Shown: positions 23,693-36,579 of the stretch, one piece after another
Position numbering within the stretch: position 1 is the stretch's first letter
How the letters are laid out: each line of letters begins with the position of its first letter
Source: Calonectria ilicicola
Taxonomy: Eukaryota > Ascomycota > Sordariomycetes > Hypocreales > Nectriaceae
DNA: 64,000 bases
Direction of reading: 5' to 3'
Assembly (NCBI GenBank): GCA_020809705.1
Contig: CP085833.1
Coordinates: 4,650,001-4,714,000, forward strand
The notes under the pieces: model-generated
What the model saw: the letters and a program-made list of their open reading frames with translations, nothing else
Databases searched by the model: none
Told to the model about the DNA's origin: nothing
Translations under genes and position numbers: made by a program

Positions 23693-26600
23693 ATGGGTCT
23701 CGGCAAATTTGAATTCGCTGAGAGCGACAACGATATCGATGCTGTCGTTATCGATCACGATGATATTAGTAATTATAACCCAGAGCAGATACTGCCCCAG
23801 ACCCCAGAAGTCATCCAGAAGATCAGATCGTGGCTGAAACCAACCGCTTATGATGTGGTCGGTGGGGAGTACCGCAAGCATCTGGTCTCTCATGCGGCCG
23901 GCACAGGGGCCTGGCTTACATCAAGCGCCAACTACCGAGAGTGGCTCCAGGGCGATAAGCATGGCCTTCTCTGGATCAAGGGCATCCCGGGGTCTGGCAA
24001 ATCTGTTATGGCCGCCAATTTGATTGATGAAATTACCAAATCACATCCCGGATCCCCCGTGCTGTTCTTCTTCTTTCGCCAAATCATTGAAGCCAACCAC
24101 AAACCAAATGCCTTGCTTCAAGACTGGATGGATCAGCTCCTCCACTACAGCCCTCCCCTTCAAAAACAGCTCAAGGAATACATGGATAACAATCGGACAA
24201 TCGACAGTCTCTCGATGGATGACATGTGGAAGGACCTTCGAATGGCCTTCGCTGGGGTAACCGGCAGACTGTTTTGCGTTGCTGATGCACTTGATGAGAT
24301 AGATCAAGGTCACGAGTCATTTCTCCAGGCACTTGGAGCTCTTGGCCAGTGGCGACCGAGCAAGGTCAAGGTGTTGATCACAAGCCGGCCAGTTGCAAAA
24401 GTCGAGTTACCTCTTCGGAAGACACCTTGCCTTCATATTCGGCTCGAAGAAAATTTGGTCGATGCTGATATCTCAACGTTTGTACAGCTTGCATTGTCAA
24501 ACTCAAGTATTCCGCGCAAGGAGTGGCAGGTCATTGCTGATGCCGTCCCAGGACGAGCTAATGGCCTATTCCTCTATGCCAAGCTTGCAATGGATGCTTT
24601 TCTTGAACCTGGTGCGGATATTCATAAAGTTCTATTACAGCTTCCAGCAGACTTGAATGTCTTATACACTGATTTGTTGAAAGAGCATGCACGCAGGTCT
24701 GGGGTGTCAGAAAGTATTCAATATTTGATCTTACAATCTGTCACGCATGCTGCTCGACCTCTGAGACTTCTCGAACTTGCCGAAATGATGAAAGCCAATA
24801 GTCCTGATCACGAAAGGCGAGACCTGAAGACGACAAAAGATTTGATCAGAGCTGCTTGCGGACCCCTGCTAGAAATTTTGGCAGATGAGACAGTTTCAGT
24901 GGTTCATCATTCATTCACGGAATACCTTAAAGGCACTACACGTACCGATGATAGTATCGGATATCCTATTCTACAAATGGGTTCATCGCATGCTCAGCTT
25001 GCTATTGCTTGTTTGCGATATTTACAATCTGGTTGTTTGGATGCTATCCAAGTCAAATTCAGCGACGTGGAACCAAAGAACAAAAATTTGGACGACTACA
25101 GCCTACCATTCCACGACGAGGATTACATCGAGGAGAGTGAAGTCAAACTGAGGTTGAACCATCCTTTTTTCGACTACGCAGCTAGTAATTGGCACCATCA
25201 TATCAACAAATCCGAAGTCGCCGGGTTCGATCAAAGCGAAGTGAACACAGAGCTTCGTAAATTCCTGGGGGTTAACACAAGCATGAAGGCTTGGCTTCAG
25301 ATCAAGTGGCCAGGAGCTGAAAGGTGTGCCGCCCTGGTCACTCAAATCCATATCGCTGCTAAGACGGGGTTGATCTCCTATACCATGGAACTTCTCAAAA
25401 CCATGGAGGTAGATGCACTTGATATCCAAAGTCGTACGCCTCTGTAAGTATTTCTAAACGTCCAGTTTTTTTTTTGTTTTCTCCCACTTCATATCAAACA
25501 TATTCCGGGACTTCATAATTATTCTATACTAACTACAGGCACTGTAGATGGTGGGCTGCTTCTGAGGGTCATTCAAGGGTGATACAAATGTTGATTGCCG
25601 CAGGCGCAAACCCAGACCAGGACGAGGATAGAGGGCGTAAACCTTTACATGAGGCGGCAGGTAAAAACCACAGTGAGGCCGTCAAGATACTTCTAGAGGC
25701 TGGTGTAGACCCCCTTACACCAAAGTCGAGAGAAGAACCAGGAATGCGGTGTGGAAATGCGCCTACAAGTGTTGGTCATACACCTCTTATGTATGCATGC
25801 CACAATGGGCACTCTGAAACAGTGGAAGTGTTTCTACCATTCCTTAAAAGCCTTGATGACGTTCATAGAGCCTTGGCATGGGGGGCAGAGAGAGGGAATT
25901 TGGAGGTTGTCGCCACAGTCCTTCGTCATCCCGGCGTGGATGTCAACGCCAAAGTTCGTAATGCCACGCCATTATTCCGTGCCTGCGGCGTACCTGATGC
26001 CGCAGCCATCACATATCTTCTTCAGGCCGGAGCAGATCCAAACATTGAATGTGCAGATCACGGAATCGAGTTTGGAGGCTTTTGTAGCTATTCGACCAAC
26101 CCTCCCAGGCAAAATTGTTTGCAATACTTGTGTGACAAAAAGGCTAAGGGTCGGTCCGGACCAGAGTTGGAGGAGAATTTGCAAAAAGCATTCCTACTTC
26201 TCGTCGAAGCTGGGGCACAGATATCTGCGAACATGCTACATGGTGCTGTCCATTCGCCAGTTTTAACTCGACTGCTTCTTGATGCCGGGGCTGATGCTAA
26301 CGCTACTGATAATTCTGGCGCCGCTCCACTCCATAAAGTTCAGAATTTAGATAGTCTGCAGCTTTTAGTGGAGCATGGCCATGCAAATATCGATCTCCCG
26401 CAAGCAGACGGCAAGACTCCTCTTCTGTGCTTGCTTTCCAGCCATCGCACAGACACAGTCCTTAAGTTCCTCGAATATGGGCCGAATTGCGATTTATTCG
26501 ATAACCAAGGCAATGGTGCCCTTCATACCTCTCTGCAACAGGGGAGTTCTATGCCGGCCGTCATCGAAGCACTGCTTAAAGCGGGAGCTAATCCAAACCA

Positions 26601-29600
26601 GAGGAATCGCGAGGGACTCACGCCTCTACTCACGATGCGCAAAACTATGTCCAGTTCGCGCTCAGAAGAGTCAATAGACTTGCTTCTCAAGGCTGGTGCA
26701 GATATAAACGCACGGGATAGAAATGGGGCAAGCCTCTTTTTTAATTTGATATCCTCATGGCGGACATCGTCAAGAATAGGAAATGTAGATGCACACAAAT
26801 ATTTCAAATTCTTGATCGAGCGAGGAGCATCAACATCAACCCGCGACAGCAGTGGTCGCACTTGCCTCCATGAAGCAGTCAGAGCCTATGAACAAACCAT
26901 GGTACCTGGCGATAATAGTACAAGGTTTGGTTTCCTGGTTGATCTGGGGCTTGACATCAAAGCAGTTGACAATCATGGAAATGGACTACTCCACGAGCTT
27001 GCACTACACATAGTTAAAACCGCATCCTATAGCTGGCCAAAGTCAGTTTACATGTGGGAAAAACTGGTAGCCATGGGTTTGGACTTGGAACAAAGGAACA
27101 GTAGTGGCCGCACGCCGCTGCACATCTTATGCACTGCCGACACCCGCAATTCTCAGTTCAAATTAGGAGATACTACACCCATTGACTTCGTGATCTCGAG
27201 AAGCAAGTCACTTGATATTGCCGACAATTACGGCATCACGCCGTTGCACATAGCTGTAACCGGTAGTGAGGCCTATGCCAAAAAGCTTCTCGATGCTGGT
27301 GCAAACCCCTCTGTGTCTACTGACGAAGGGCTGACCCCCCTTCATATTGCTTCTCGTTGCCGAGAGAGTAATATTGTCGGGCTCCTTCTGCAAGCACTAA
27401 AGGAGAAGGCCGAAGAAAACACAGTAACAGTCGACAATTGCTCTCAGAATGAAGAATCCGACGAGGTTTTGTCAAAGGTGACAGAGTCATCCTCAAAACC
27501 AGTAGCAGGAGTAAACGCCAAAACATTTCAAGACAATATCACGCCGCTCTTCTATGCTTGTCGATCTGGTAGACCAGAGACGGTGGCTCTACTACTTGAT
27601 GCAGGTGCCGATCCCAATGTCGGTAACATGTTAGAGGCATGCGCAGGGTTTGAGAAGGAAGATGGTTTGTGGAAGATCCCTCGTCTCGAGGACCTTCACG
27701 GCAATGGAAGTTCCGTTGCTCTCCTCAAGAATGATGAGACTCGTCCGAGCAGGATTCAACAAAATCCGCATAATAATGAAATCGAGTATACAAGGCTCGA
27801 CGAGATTATGAATATGCTTGTCAAATTTGGATTTGACTTTTCAAAGCTTGACAGTGGTGGTCAGATGAGAGTTTCTGGTCCTAAACCCGTCTCCGATATC
27901 GCAGACTACACCTATGCTCTCCTTGATAAAATCTCAGACATCCCGGAGTTAAATATCCCAGATACGGCGAGGAACTTGTATACGGGACCTAGGGTCTTCA
28001 AGTCGATCCGTGATTCACTAAAAGAAGCATCTATTCGAAGTCTCAGGGACTCTGGCGTTGTCAAGCCCGGAATTAGCAACGCAATGTTATTGGCCCGCTT
28101 CTTAGAACGGAGGGAGTACCACCTTGTGGAAGAGCTGGCTTCTCTTGGAGCTACCTTTGTCCCCGACAAGGAGCGACAGTATCTTGAGTCTCATTTTGCC
28201 ACTCTTGTGAGACATGGCTTCGCCTGGCTCATCGACAGGATAGTTGAAATTAAGGAAAACGCACGCGTAAAGGAGGGATCACGACAGGCATTTGGAGATA
28301 AAACGCAATCCGCCCTTGAGTTTGCAAAGCCGAATCCCTCGGAAACTGGTTTCTCTACGCAGAATTTCGGGCCACTTTTGATTGAGGCCGTTCGACGACA
28401 GCTACCCAACATGGATGTAGTTCGTTTACTGGTCGAGAAGTTCCAAGTCGATATCAATGATATGCCCTACAACATGCAACATGCCAATCACGGCCGACAG
28501 CCAGCTGCTACCGGCACTCCCCTCCATCAGGTCGCTCGGGGTGGTTCGTGGTGGCATGTCCATCAAGCACTCCCTTACCTTCTCAGAGCTGGTGCTGACA
28601 TAGGCCTCCGAGATGAGCATGGTCAGACTCCGCTCCATATGGCACTCCCATCCTTTGGGAAATACCCTGGCCCTTTCGGTAAGGATGCGGCCAAGATGCT
28701 CATTGAGGCCGGAGCAGATGTGAACGCGGTTGACCACCAAGGGCAGAGCTGTCTTGCCCGGGCCGAGCACGACCTTGATTTGATCAGACTCATGGTACGC
28801 CGCGGAGCCAAGATAACAGCAGCTTCTTTATTTGCCGCAATTGAGGGTAGAAATGTTGCAGTTCTCCGAGAGCTTCTATCCGGAGGTATAGACGCAAACA
28901 TACGTCGGGACAAGGTGATCAATGCAGGATCATCTGCTCTTTCTGGCAAGGTGGAGGCCCACGAAAAGTTTCCACTGTACTGTGCTGCTGAGAATTTGCT
29001 GGCTCCCTCAAGAATAGCACCCGAGAGGCTACGACACAGGGATGCAAATTTCCAGCTGGTTCAGGCTCTCTTGGAGCATGGTGCAAATCCATATGCAAAG
29101 TTCCTTGGCCGCATCCACGGGTCCGCGGGCGTCGATTCAACCGACACACCATCGGTTGAGGTACCTGAGGGTTATGAAGAGTGCACACTACTGCATGAGT
29201 TCTTCATTAATGGAAATCTGACAGCGAGTCTTGCAGACCTCCCAGGCCTCGACGTTGATCACCGAGATGCAAAAGGTCGCACCTTGTTACTTGCTGCGTG
29301 TTCTGGCCAGCTCGGCCCGGATCATTCTCTCAGTCTCTGTAAAGATGGCACAAATGAGAGCGAAAGCCTTCCTATCTTTCAGAAGTTGATCTCTCTCGGA
29401 GCTGATCCTCTCGCCCGAGATAACCATGGTCGAAATGCTATACATCTGATGATCGGTGGCCGCATTCAACTCACCCAATTTAGAGATTCCTTGAACTACC
29501 TTATCAGCAAAACGGACTTGGTACATCAAGCAGACCACGATGGGAAGACACCACTGCACTATGCTATGTCTCGCATTACTTTTGACAGCACTGCCGAGGT

Positions 29601-30099
29601 AGCGGAGCTTCTGTTATCGGCCGGAGCCGATCCGCTCGCCATTGACAATGACGGCGACAGTTTTCTTCATGTGCTAGCCCGAAATCTAGAAAGGCCCGTT
29701 GCGCAAACCCTCTTCCGAGATATGGCAGAGCGAGGTGTGAATGTCAATGGGCGTAACAACAAAGGCGAAACACCACTCTTCGCTTTTTGCGACCGCCCGA
29801 AGACCTCCAGAAGGTTTGCAGGATTTTCATCCTTATTTGATAACAATCCAGATCGGATTTCTCCATCGGCGGCCGTCTGGGCGCTGCTGGAGGAGTTGGG
29901 GGCAGATTGCTTTGTCAGAGATTCTCAGGGTCGTGGGCTGCTACATGTCGCTGCTAGGGGAGATGTCGAGCGATTTGAGAAGCTTCTGGCTAAAGGCGTT
30001 GATCCCATGCTAGAAGATGACGCACAGCAAACAGCGGTAGATGTTGCTGCTGCACGAGGCAACCAGGGTATTTTGGGGTTATTTGAGAAGAAGGATTAG
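23693..30099 (+). CDS. Giant NACHT-ankyrin repeat protein (2103 residues)
   Basis: NLR-like STAND protein. Exon 1 is 23693-25443 and exon 2 is 25539-30099, joined over a 95-bp intron (GTAAGT, ACTAAC, ACAG) that falls inside the first ankyrin repeat (RTPL joins HCRWWAASEGH). Residues 1-50 are acidic and match no effector domain I know. The linker LKPTAYDVVGGEYRKHL..GTGAWL is usual before a fungal NACHT. The P-loop GIPGSGKSV is at about residue 97, Walker B FCVADALDEID at about 197 and ITSRP at about 225. After a helical region (about 340-570), ankyrin repeats run with gaps to the C-terminus, over 1500 residues. Unlike the receptor at the window start, it has no PNP domain. Such proteins are thought to act as intracellular sensors of self/non-self or of bacteria; the downstream output is unknown. 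The next genes are an unusual divergent hairpin pair. Confidence 0.9.
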
Positions 30100-31118
30100 G
30101 GAAAACGCGAGAAAGCGAGTTTCGAGGGAGTCATGTATATCACAGTGTTTTAGTCAACAGCAACATTTTCTTTATGGACCCTTTCGCCTGTGTCTGTAAT
30201 TTATGGACAGAATCAACCACCATGATACACTTGAGTGATCTACCAAGTATAAATTAGTACTGGTAGTACTTCCGCATAATGATAATTTACCGGTAAGACC
30301 GCCCTGGATTCGCAAGAGTCATACCGTACTAGATGAATTAAGATCCGTCTCAAAACTATCTCATAGAAAACAGTCCTACAGTCCACGTTTCAAAGTCGGA
30401 CACAGACTACAGCACAGGCGTTTGAACACTCTTCTACAACAGGCAAGTTAGCATTTGCTGGCAAAATGGGGGCCATTATCAAGGTGAAATGAAGGTAATC
30501 AGAGATGTATTCATATAGTTCGTAATCACAAACTAGAGAGATCTCCAGTGCTGTTAGTAGAGACGTCACTAGCGCCTTATACCAAGCCATGTTGTTGAGT
30601 TCAGTCGGTGAGCGACATACAGGATGCAAGCAATACAAGTAGATACCAAACGATGCATCTCTTCGCATACGCCCAATCTCAGTAATTCGTATCAGGAGTC
30701 TTTTCTTTTTTTCAGTTATTTAGCCAAACACGTAGTATGGAATTAGTGAAACTGGAGATGGAAATCTAATGTAGACTACTTGTAAGCCGTGAAAAAATAC
30801 CACTATACCACTGGCAAAAGTGCATAGTACATTACATCATGTCCCAACATATTTGAGCTATATCTGCGCCTTAACATTTTAAAAGCCTTGTTATTCAAAA
30901 TGACGACTTTTGCACCGACGTTTTCAATTTCTAGTAATAGGTCAAGGCCCATGAGACAAGCACTGAGTGCGATAGTGAAATAGAATTGACTAATGATTTT
31001 CTAAACAGATGACTGGCATAGCGATATTTAATTCTCAAGAAAAACAAAGCAAGAAAACCCAAAAGCAAGAAAACCCAAAAGCAAATAAAAGGTAAATTTG
31101 ACCTTGTTAGGTGTTTTT
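30100..31118. other. Intergenic region, no gene supported
   Basis: About 1 kb of AT-rich DNA. A minus ORF at 30390-30668 has no motif or splice support. At 31041-31080 a 19-20-bp unit (ACAAAGCAAGAAAACCCAAA-like) occurs about twice in tandem. It separates two converging 3' ends. Confidence 0.5.
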
Positions 31119-32867
31119 CTATGTTGCCTTCCTTACGTCGATCAAGCCAAAGCTCTTGGCAAGCTTAGAACGCAATTTCTCACTCGCGTCAAACGTATCA
31201 GAATAACGCTGGAGGCGCACATTGATAAGCTCTCGATTATACCAGTCGTTGTCAAGTTCGCTGACATCAAGCCCCAAGTGTGTAAGAATTCCATCCTGTT
31301 CTTCTAAGGTCATCAGCTCAGGCGACAGGTTGAGGATCTGAGTGCAGAACTTGACTGCCAAAGCAACCTGGGCGTCCCGCAAAGCCAGAGCAACGGTTCC
31401 AAGATCATCGCTGACTGATAGTCGAGGACGCGAAGCAAGATGTTAGCCTGAGTTCAAGGAATGCAAAGAATGGGTTCAAATACGGAGCGCATCTTACATA
31501 GATTGGCATCTTCTCCCTTTTTTACTAGGTCATTGATCGATTTATGGTCACCGTACGCGAATATGCCTGCCAATCCGGCTCCAGCCATCCACAGAGGCCC
31601 TATGGTAGCCGTGCTAACAAGACCGATGACGAAGAAGATGACACTGAAGCTCATCTTTACGTTTTGAGATTTTTGTTTGGACGTCTGATGCTTTTCGCAC
31701 TCCGCTACAACCATGTTCCGGAGTGATTCAACCTCTTCACGGTGAATTGAAAAAAGGTGTGTAGCGACTTTGGCTTTAGTGAGCATATAATAGAGTTCAC
31801 TGCTGTTCAATTCTTGAAAGTTGAATATGGTTAGCCTTTATTGGCTATACGGGAGGTCTGGCTGAAACCCACCTCCATTTTTGGCTTGCAATTTCTTTGC
31901 GCCGTCGCCAAGGTGACGCGAGAGCTGACGGAGGACGGCATTGGAACACACAATCCTGCCCCACGAAGTCTTAATCTCCTGTGTCACAAGGTGGGTGGGA
32001 CCTTGGCGCTGGTGATCCATTTCTGAGAGTAGCTACAGATCGTAAGCGTGATGAAAACTCGCGATGGGGATAGACCACGGAAAACAGTAAGGTACTCACG
32101 TCGGCAGGGAGTTCAAGGTTAGAGAAGATGTCCAAAGCCAATGGGAGTACATCAGCAGGGGAGTTCTTTTCGGCCATCACGGATACCAATTCCTTGATTA
32201 TAGGAGAGAGCTTTTTGGCCTCCAAAATTGCGCCGGGAATCGACTTGATCAAGCTTTCACTAACAGGAATCAGCGTTAGTTGGATGGTGCATGTTAGGCT
32301 TGGTCCTTGTCCCTACATGGAACTCTCCATGGGCCCTATATTGACAGCTTGGCTCAGTGCGGAACCAGTATAATCCATTGCCAAAGAATGTTTTGCGTGG
32401 AAGAATGTATAAGCCTGTCTGTCCTGCTCCGAAAGCTTGTTTCCGAGTGGATACACGACGATGTGGTGGGCTGTTTTGTTCTTCGCTCGCAAGAAGCCTT
32501 CAATTTGGTTTGGGAGGACTTGGTGAAAGATTTCGCGCAGGGTCTCGTAGGGCGGGGAGTTAGCATCGCTCTGTTTACTAACAAGATCGACCTGGTGTAA
32601 AGAAACAAGGTTAGAATGACGGGTGCACCCGACCTCGGAAACTCTCACTTCAATGGGAACGAAATCGCCCCTTATGTCGACTTGATTCCGGATAGGCTGG
32701 ACATTTTCGGGCTCCCAGCCGCGGAGGTCAAACTGGAACAGGTGGTGGTAGAAGTGGTTGTTGAGGGTGCCGCTTCTCCCGATCTCATTGAAATACCAAA
32801 CGGCGAGGCGAATTCGAGGAACAGCGTGCTTGCTGGCATGGTTTCTGTTTGATCTTTTTGCGCACAT
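31119..32867 (-). CDS. Unrecognised helical protein with a hydrophobic hairpin (474 residues)
   Basis: I do not recognise this gene. Six exons are deduced: 32867-32649, 32591-32317, 32259-32100, 32032-31873, 31812-31498 and 31414-31119. The five introns are 57, 57, 67, 60 and 83 bp with GT..AG ends and CTAAC-type branches; all phases agree and give 474 residues with no stop. The N-terminal part has beta-like segments (AVWYFNEIG, FDLRGWEP). The middle is helical (LSPIIKELVSVMAEK, ADVLPLALDIF). At about residues 320-350 lies the only strong hydrophobic stretch, VIFFVIGLVSTATIGPL then GAGLAGIFAYG, a helix-glycine-helix hairpin flanked by charged helices. The helix-hairpin-helix plan recalls alpha-helical membrane-inserting proteins in general; this is inference. 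It is divergent from another hairpin gene at 33370. Confidence 0.75.
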
Positions 32868-33369
32868 GGCTGCTTCTGCGTGGTTTCGATGAATAAGAGA
32901 AGTAGAAAGAGTGTTGTGTTAGTTGTTGTATCCGGGAAAAAAGAACGAGGGGGACTCGGGCAAGGCATATTATGGCACGGCATTGTTCCAATTCGGAATT
33001 TGGAATTTTGAAATCTGGGCCAGTGTAGCCGAGGCCTCGTTGTGAGCACTAAGAGACGCCCGCGACAGAGCTGAACGAGCAGCTGCAGACGTGACTGGCC
33101 GCCTGGTGCCGTCCAACAAATCTGATCATTCAGAGGTCGCGGTACGCGCTACACGAAGCGCCTTGGCGTCAAGTGGTGTGGGTTATCGCCCAATCAGGCT
33201 GTGGAGGCTGAGCCATCACCTGAGACGTGCGTACGAGTGTATCTTGAGGCGCCCAACTAAAAGCGGGGCTCTGCCGCCAGCCAGCCAGCAAAACCACATC
33301 TATTCCATTGTCGCCAGAGCCTGCTCTGCCGTCTCTCCTCCCTCTGCAGGACGTGACAGACAGAAATTC
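32868..33369. promoter_or_regulatory. Shared divergent promoter of the hairpin gene pair
   Basis: 502 bp between the divergent ATGs at 32867 and 33370. No TATA box stands out. The shared region suggests co-expression of the two genes. Confidence 0.45.
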
Positions 33370-34239
33370 ATGACAAGCAAGCACCAGCAAAAATTCACTT
33401 CGCCTGTAATGGATAACGACGTTGGAAACCCGCTCCTCGGCTCCCGCCCGGACGCTGAGGATAATCACCTCGCCTATCCGGCACCTCCCGCCCAGGACAC
33501 CCCAAGGGCACAGGATAATGTCCTAGGTCCAGACGAAGCCCGCAGAGAGTTCGAGGGCTACAGGAGCTCGGCTGCGTACTACCTCACCCAATACCTGGAA
33601 TATCGCGCCCAGTCTTGTGTCGCGGTTGATTCCTCTACTCCGTTCCAAGGCATGTCATCTCCTGCTTTTTGCCAGTGATTCGTTCTAATAGCCGTGTATC
33701 TGTAGACCTCTCGGTTGAGGTCCGACAGCCCACTGACATGATTGAGGCACGCATGAAAATCTCTCGTGACACGGCCATCCGCGACTTGCGCGCCATGGAA
33801 ACTATTCTTGCTGTGGCCCAGACGACCGCAAAGCCCCCCTCCGGGAGCGTTTCGCCAACAGCGCTGCTGATGTAAGTCTTGGTTCCCATCTTCCGGGTCA
33901 ACCAAGGGATATTGTGCTAACTCCCTCTGCCGCAACAGAACTTGCGCTTGCTGTATAGGTACCTTCGCCGCCCCCGCCAAGATTATTGCCGGGGTAGCTG
34001 CCGTTGGTACCGTTGCGGGCGTCGCCTCCATGATGGCAAGCCCCGTTCGCAACTTGTGCCGGTCTCATGCGCTTCAGAAAGCCAGAGAGGATGTGCATCA
34101 GCTTAGGCTGGATTTTGAGAACAACATAGGTGCTGTAGGAGACCAAAGTTTATCAACTCTGGATCGTTCAAAGTTTTCCTTCATCGAGAGTATCTTTCCT
34201 CGAGTATCGGCACAGTCGTCTTCAAATTCCAGGTTTTGA
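33370..34239 (+). CDS. Unrecognised small protein with Gly/Ala-rich hydrophobic hairpin
   Basis: Not recognised. Exons 33370-33649, 33706-33871 and 33939-34239 give 248 residues; an alternative start is the ATG at 33409. The first intron seems to use a GC donor (CAAG|GCATGT, acceptor CTGTAG at 33705, TTCTAAT branch); a GT donor at 33617 in the same phase is the alternative. The second intron is normal (GTAAGT, GCTAAC, AACAG, 67 bp). Residues 1-55 are polar and disordered. Helical segments follow (EARREFEGYRSSAAYYLTQY, KISRDTAIRDLRAMETIL). Near residue 150 a Cys/Gly/Ala-rich hydrophobic stretch begins (CACCIGTFAAP, IIAGVAAVGTVAGVASMMA), then a charged helix (ALQKAREDVHQLRLDF). The plan matches that of its divergent neighbour in miniature. 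The exon 1 boundary is the least sure part. Confidence 0.65.
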
Positions 34240-35070
34240 TTGGGGAAACGGGCGACTATCCGGTTTGAAGGGGTGGGGAGTAGAGATTAGTTGTTCTAAT
34301 TATATGCGGGCATTAAGATTAAGTCCTATAAATGTGATATCCCATCATTCGTATTGGCTGGCATAGTTTTTCTACTTTGTGAATGCTGAGTTTAGGGTGT
34401 CAAGAACTGTGAACGAACCATCTCAATACAAAATTAAATACTAGGACTAAAGAAAATGGGTTGCATTCTCTAAATAATCGGCCTTTTGAAAACTGTTATT
34501 TGAATTGATTAACATACCTAAGTTTAGGTAAAGGCAACTAATAATAGATAAAGGCATAAACTGCTATCACTCGGCTCTGAAGTCACAATTTGGGGAGAGG
34601 AAAGACAAAATCCCGTGGTGATGTTTGGGTTGTGATTGAGGGTTAGAGTGTTTGGCGACAAGTGCGATTGGGACAATGCAATTCAACGTGCAGATACGTG
34701 GATATGCTGCACAGTGCTCGCTTCTTCCCAAGGCTGGTTGAATCAAACATAATCTGATCCAGCACAATTCATTCGCCTTGGTGGGATAAAATTAAAATTT
34801 CTGGTAAACTCCCTCACCGCAGTTTGGATTTTGCCCGCTTGGGGGTGCTTATATGTTGGAGTAAAAAGTCTGCCATCGTTAGTGCCAGGGTTGGCCGTCA
34901 TTTGACATTTTGACATTTTCTTATGCCAAAGGGCGTATGGTGTGGGTCTTGGTCAATGTGTTTAAGAAGGGGACGAGCAGCAGCGATATTGGATCTGGCC
35001 TGCCAGCGAACATTCAAAATATCAAATACAGGATTTTGGATCATTTTATTGCCTGCAAAGTGAACGCATC
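34240..35070. other. Intergenic region upstream of the MCT-like gene
   Basis: 831 bp, AT-rich in its first 550 bp. No gene supported; ORFs here lack motifs. It contains the presumed promoter for 35071; no TATA box is clear. Confidence 0.5.
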
Positions 35071-36579
35071 ATGGCGCAGGCGTCTGCTGCAATTGAGCTT
35101 GAATCCTCTCGCCCGACCTCGGTCGGTGGCGAGGACTTGGGCGCGTCACGTGACGCACTGACGGGAAGACAAGAATTCTCGCTCAAGAGGGTCGATGGTG
35201 GAAAAGATGCATGGCTCTTCTTGGCAGCGTGCTTTGTCGTCGAGGCTCTTACATGGGGTAAGTTTATTCTTCTCACAAACACATTCACAATTCAATGCTG
35301 ATGGGCATTTGTTCTCGGTTCGCAGGGTTTCCATTTGCATTCGGAGTCTTCCAAGATTACTACAGTACTCATGCTCCCTTTGCGGGGTCGGGCCAGATCG
35401 CCGTCATTGGAACGTGCGCCATGGTAAGACGCTAAGCGTACGCTATCCAATCCAGTGCTGCAATCGCTAACCAGTGTCTGCCAACAGGGCATCATGTACC
35501 TGGGACTCCCTGTAGTCTTGGGAATCCAGAGGCTGTACCCCAGGCAAACGAGATATTCTCCTGTGGTCGGCCTGCTCATCATGTGCATCGCTCTGGCTGC
35601 GAGCTCCTTTTCGCAGAACACAACGCATCTGATTGCAACGCAGGGTGTGCTCTATGCTGTGGGAGGATCCATCTCGTACTGCCCTTGCATCCTGTACATA
35701 GATGAGTGGTTTGTGAAGCGCAAAGGGCTGGCGTACGGCATCATGTGGTCGGGTACTGGCCTGGCGGGTTTTGTGCTTCCGCTGCTCTTTGAAGCCCTGC
35801 TGGGCCGATATGGCTTCCGTACCACACTGCGAGTCTGGTCGCTGGCCCTGTTTCTGCTAACACTGCCACTGGCCTTTTTCGTCAAGCCCCGTCTGCCCTA
35901 CTCGGCCACCAGCCACATCAACCCGCTCAAGCTTGGGTTTATGCTTAGCCGCACCTTTGTGCTGCACCAAGTGGCCAACATCTGCCAGGCACTGGGCTTC
36001 TTTTTGCCCGCCATTTACCTGCCCACGTATGCGCGCACCGCGCTGGGAGTTGGCTCAATGAAGTCGGCCCTCACTGTCCTGCTCGTCAATGTGGCTTCGG
36101 TTTTTGGCTGCATTGGCATGGGCATTCTGACTGACAAGGTGCACGTTACTACCTGCTTCCTGATCTCGGCAGCTGGGACCGCGGTGGGTACATTTCTCCT
36201 CTGGGGCTTCTCGACCAACCTCCCCGTTCTGTACATTTTCTGCATCATGTACGGGCTCTTTGCCGGGTCGTACACCTCGGCTTGGCCCGGCATTATGCGA
36301 CAGGTCACGACACCTCCTGCTCAGGGAGACGAGGGGGCGCGTCCGGGGGGTGGCAGCGTCTATGACCCGACCATGGTCATGGGCATGCTGTCTGCGGGGA
36401 GAGGCATTGGTAACATCGTATCCGGACCTTTGAGTGCAGTCCTGGTCAAGGGCCTGCCGTGGAAGGGCGAGGCCGCAGCCGGCTACGGGACGGGATACGG
36501 AACCCTGATCGTCTTTACCGGCACTACAGCGCTAGCTGGAGGCGCGACGTACATTTTCAGGCGCGTGGGCTGGATGTAA
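35071..36579 (+). CDS. MFS transporter, monocarboxylate-type
   Basis: Predicted 12-helix membrane carrier of 458 residues in the fungal monocarboxylate-transporter-like (MCH) group. Exons are 35071-35257, 35326-35423 and 35488-36579; both introns (68 and 64 bp) have clear GTAAG donors, and the splice joins ALTWG to FPFAFGVFQDYY, the family's first-helix motif. Other signs are the conserved WFVKRKGLAYGIMWSGTGLAG between helices 4 and 5, LPTYA and a long central loop. The N-terminus is a polar cytosolic tail with DAWLFLAACF opening helix 1. GC content is higher than in the neighbouring AT-rich DNA. Family members move monocarboxylates or unknown metabolites; in fungi most lack a proven substrate. 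No metabolic partner is adjacent. Confidence 0.9.

Noticed and set aside
30390..30668. 92-codon minus-strand ORF after the giant NACHT-ankyrin gene
   Set aside because: No family features and probably part of the 3' flanking DNA.
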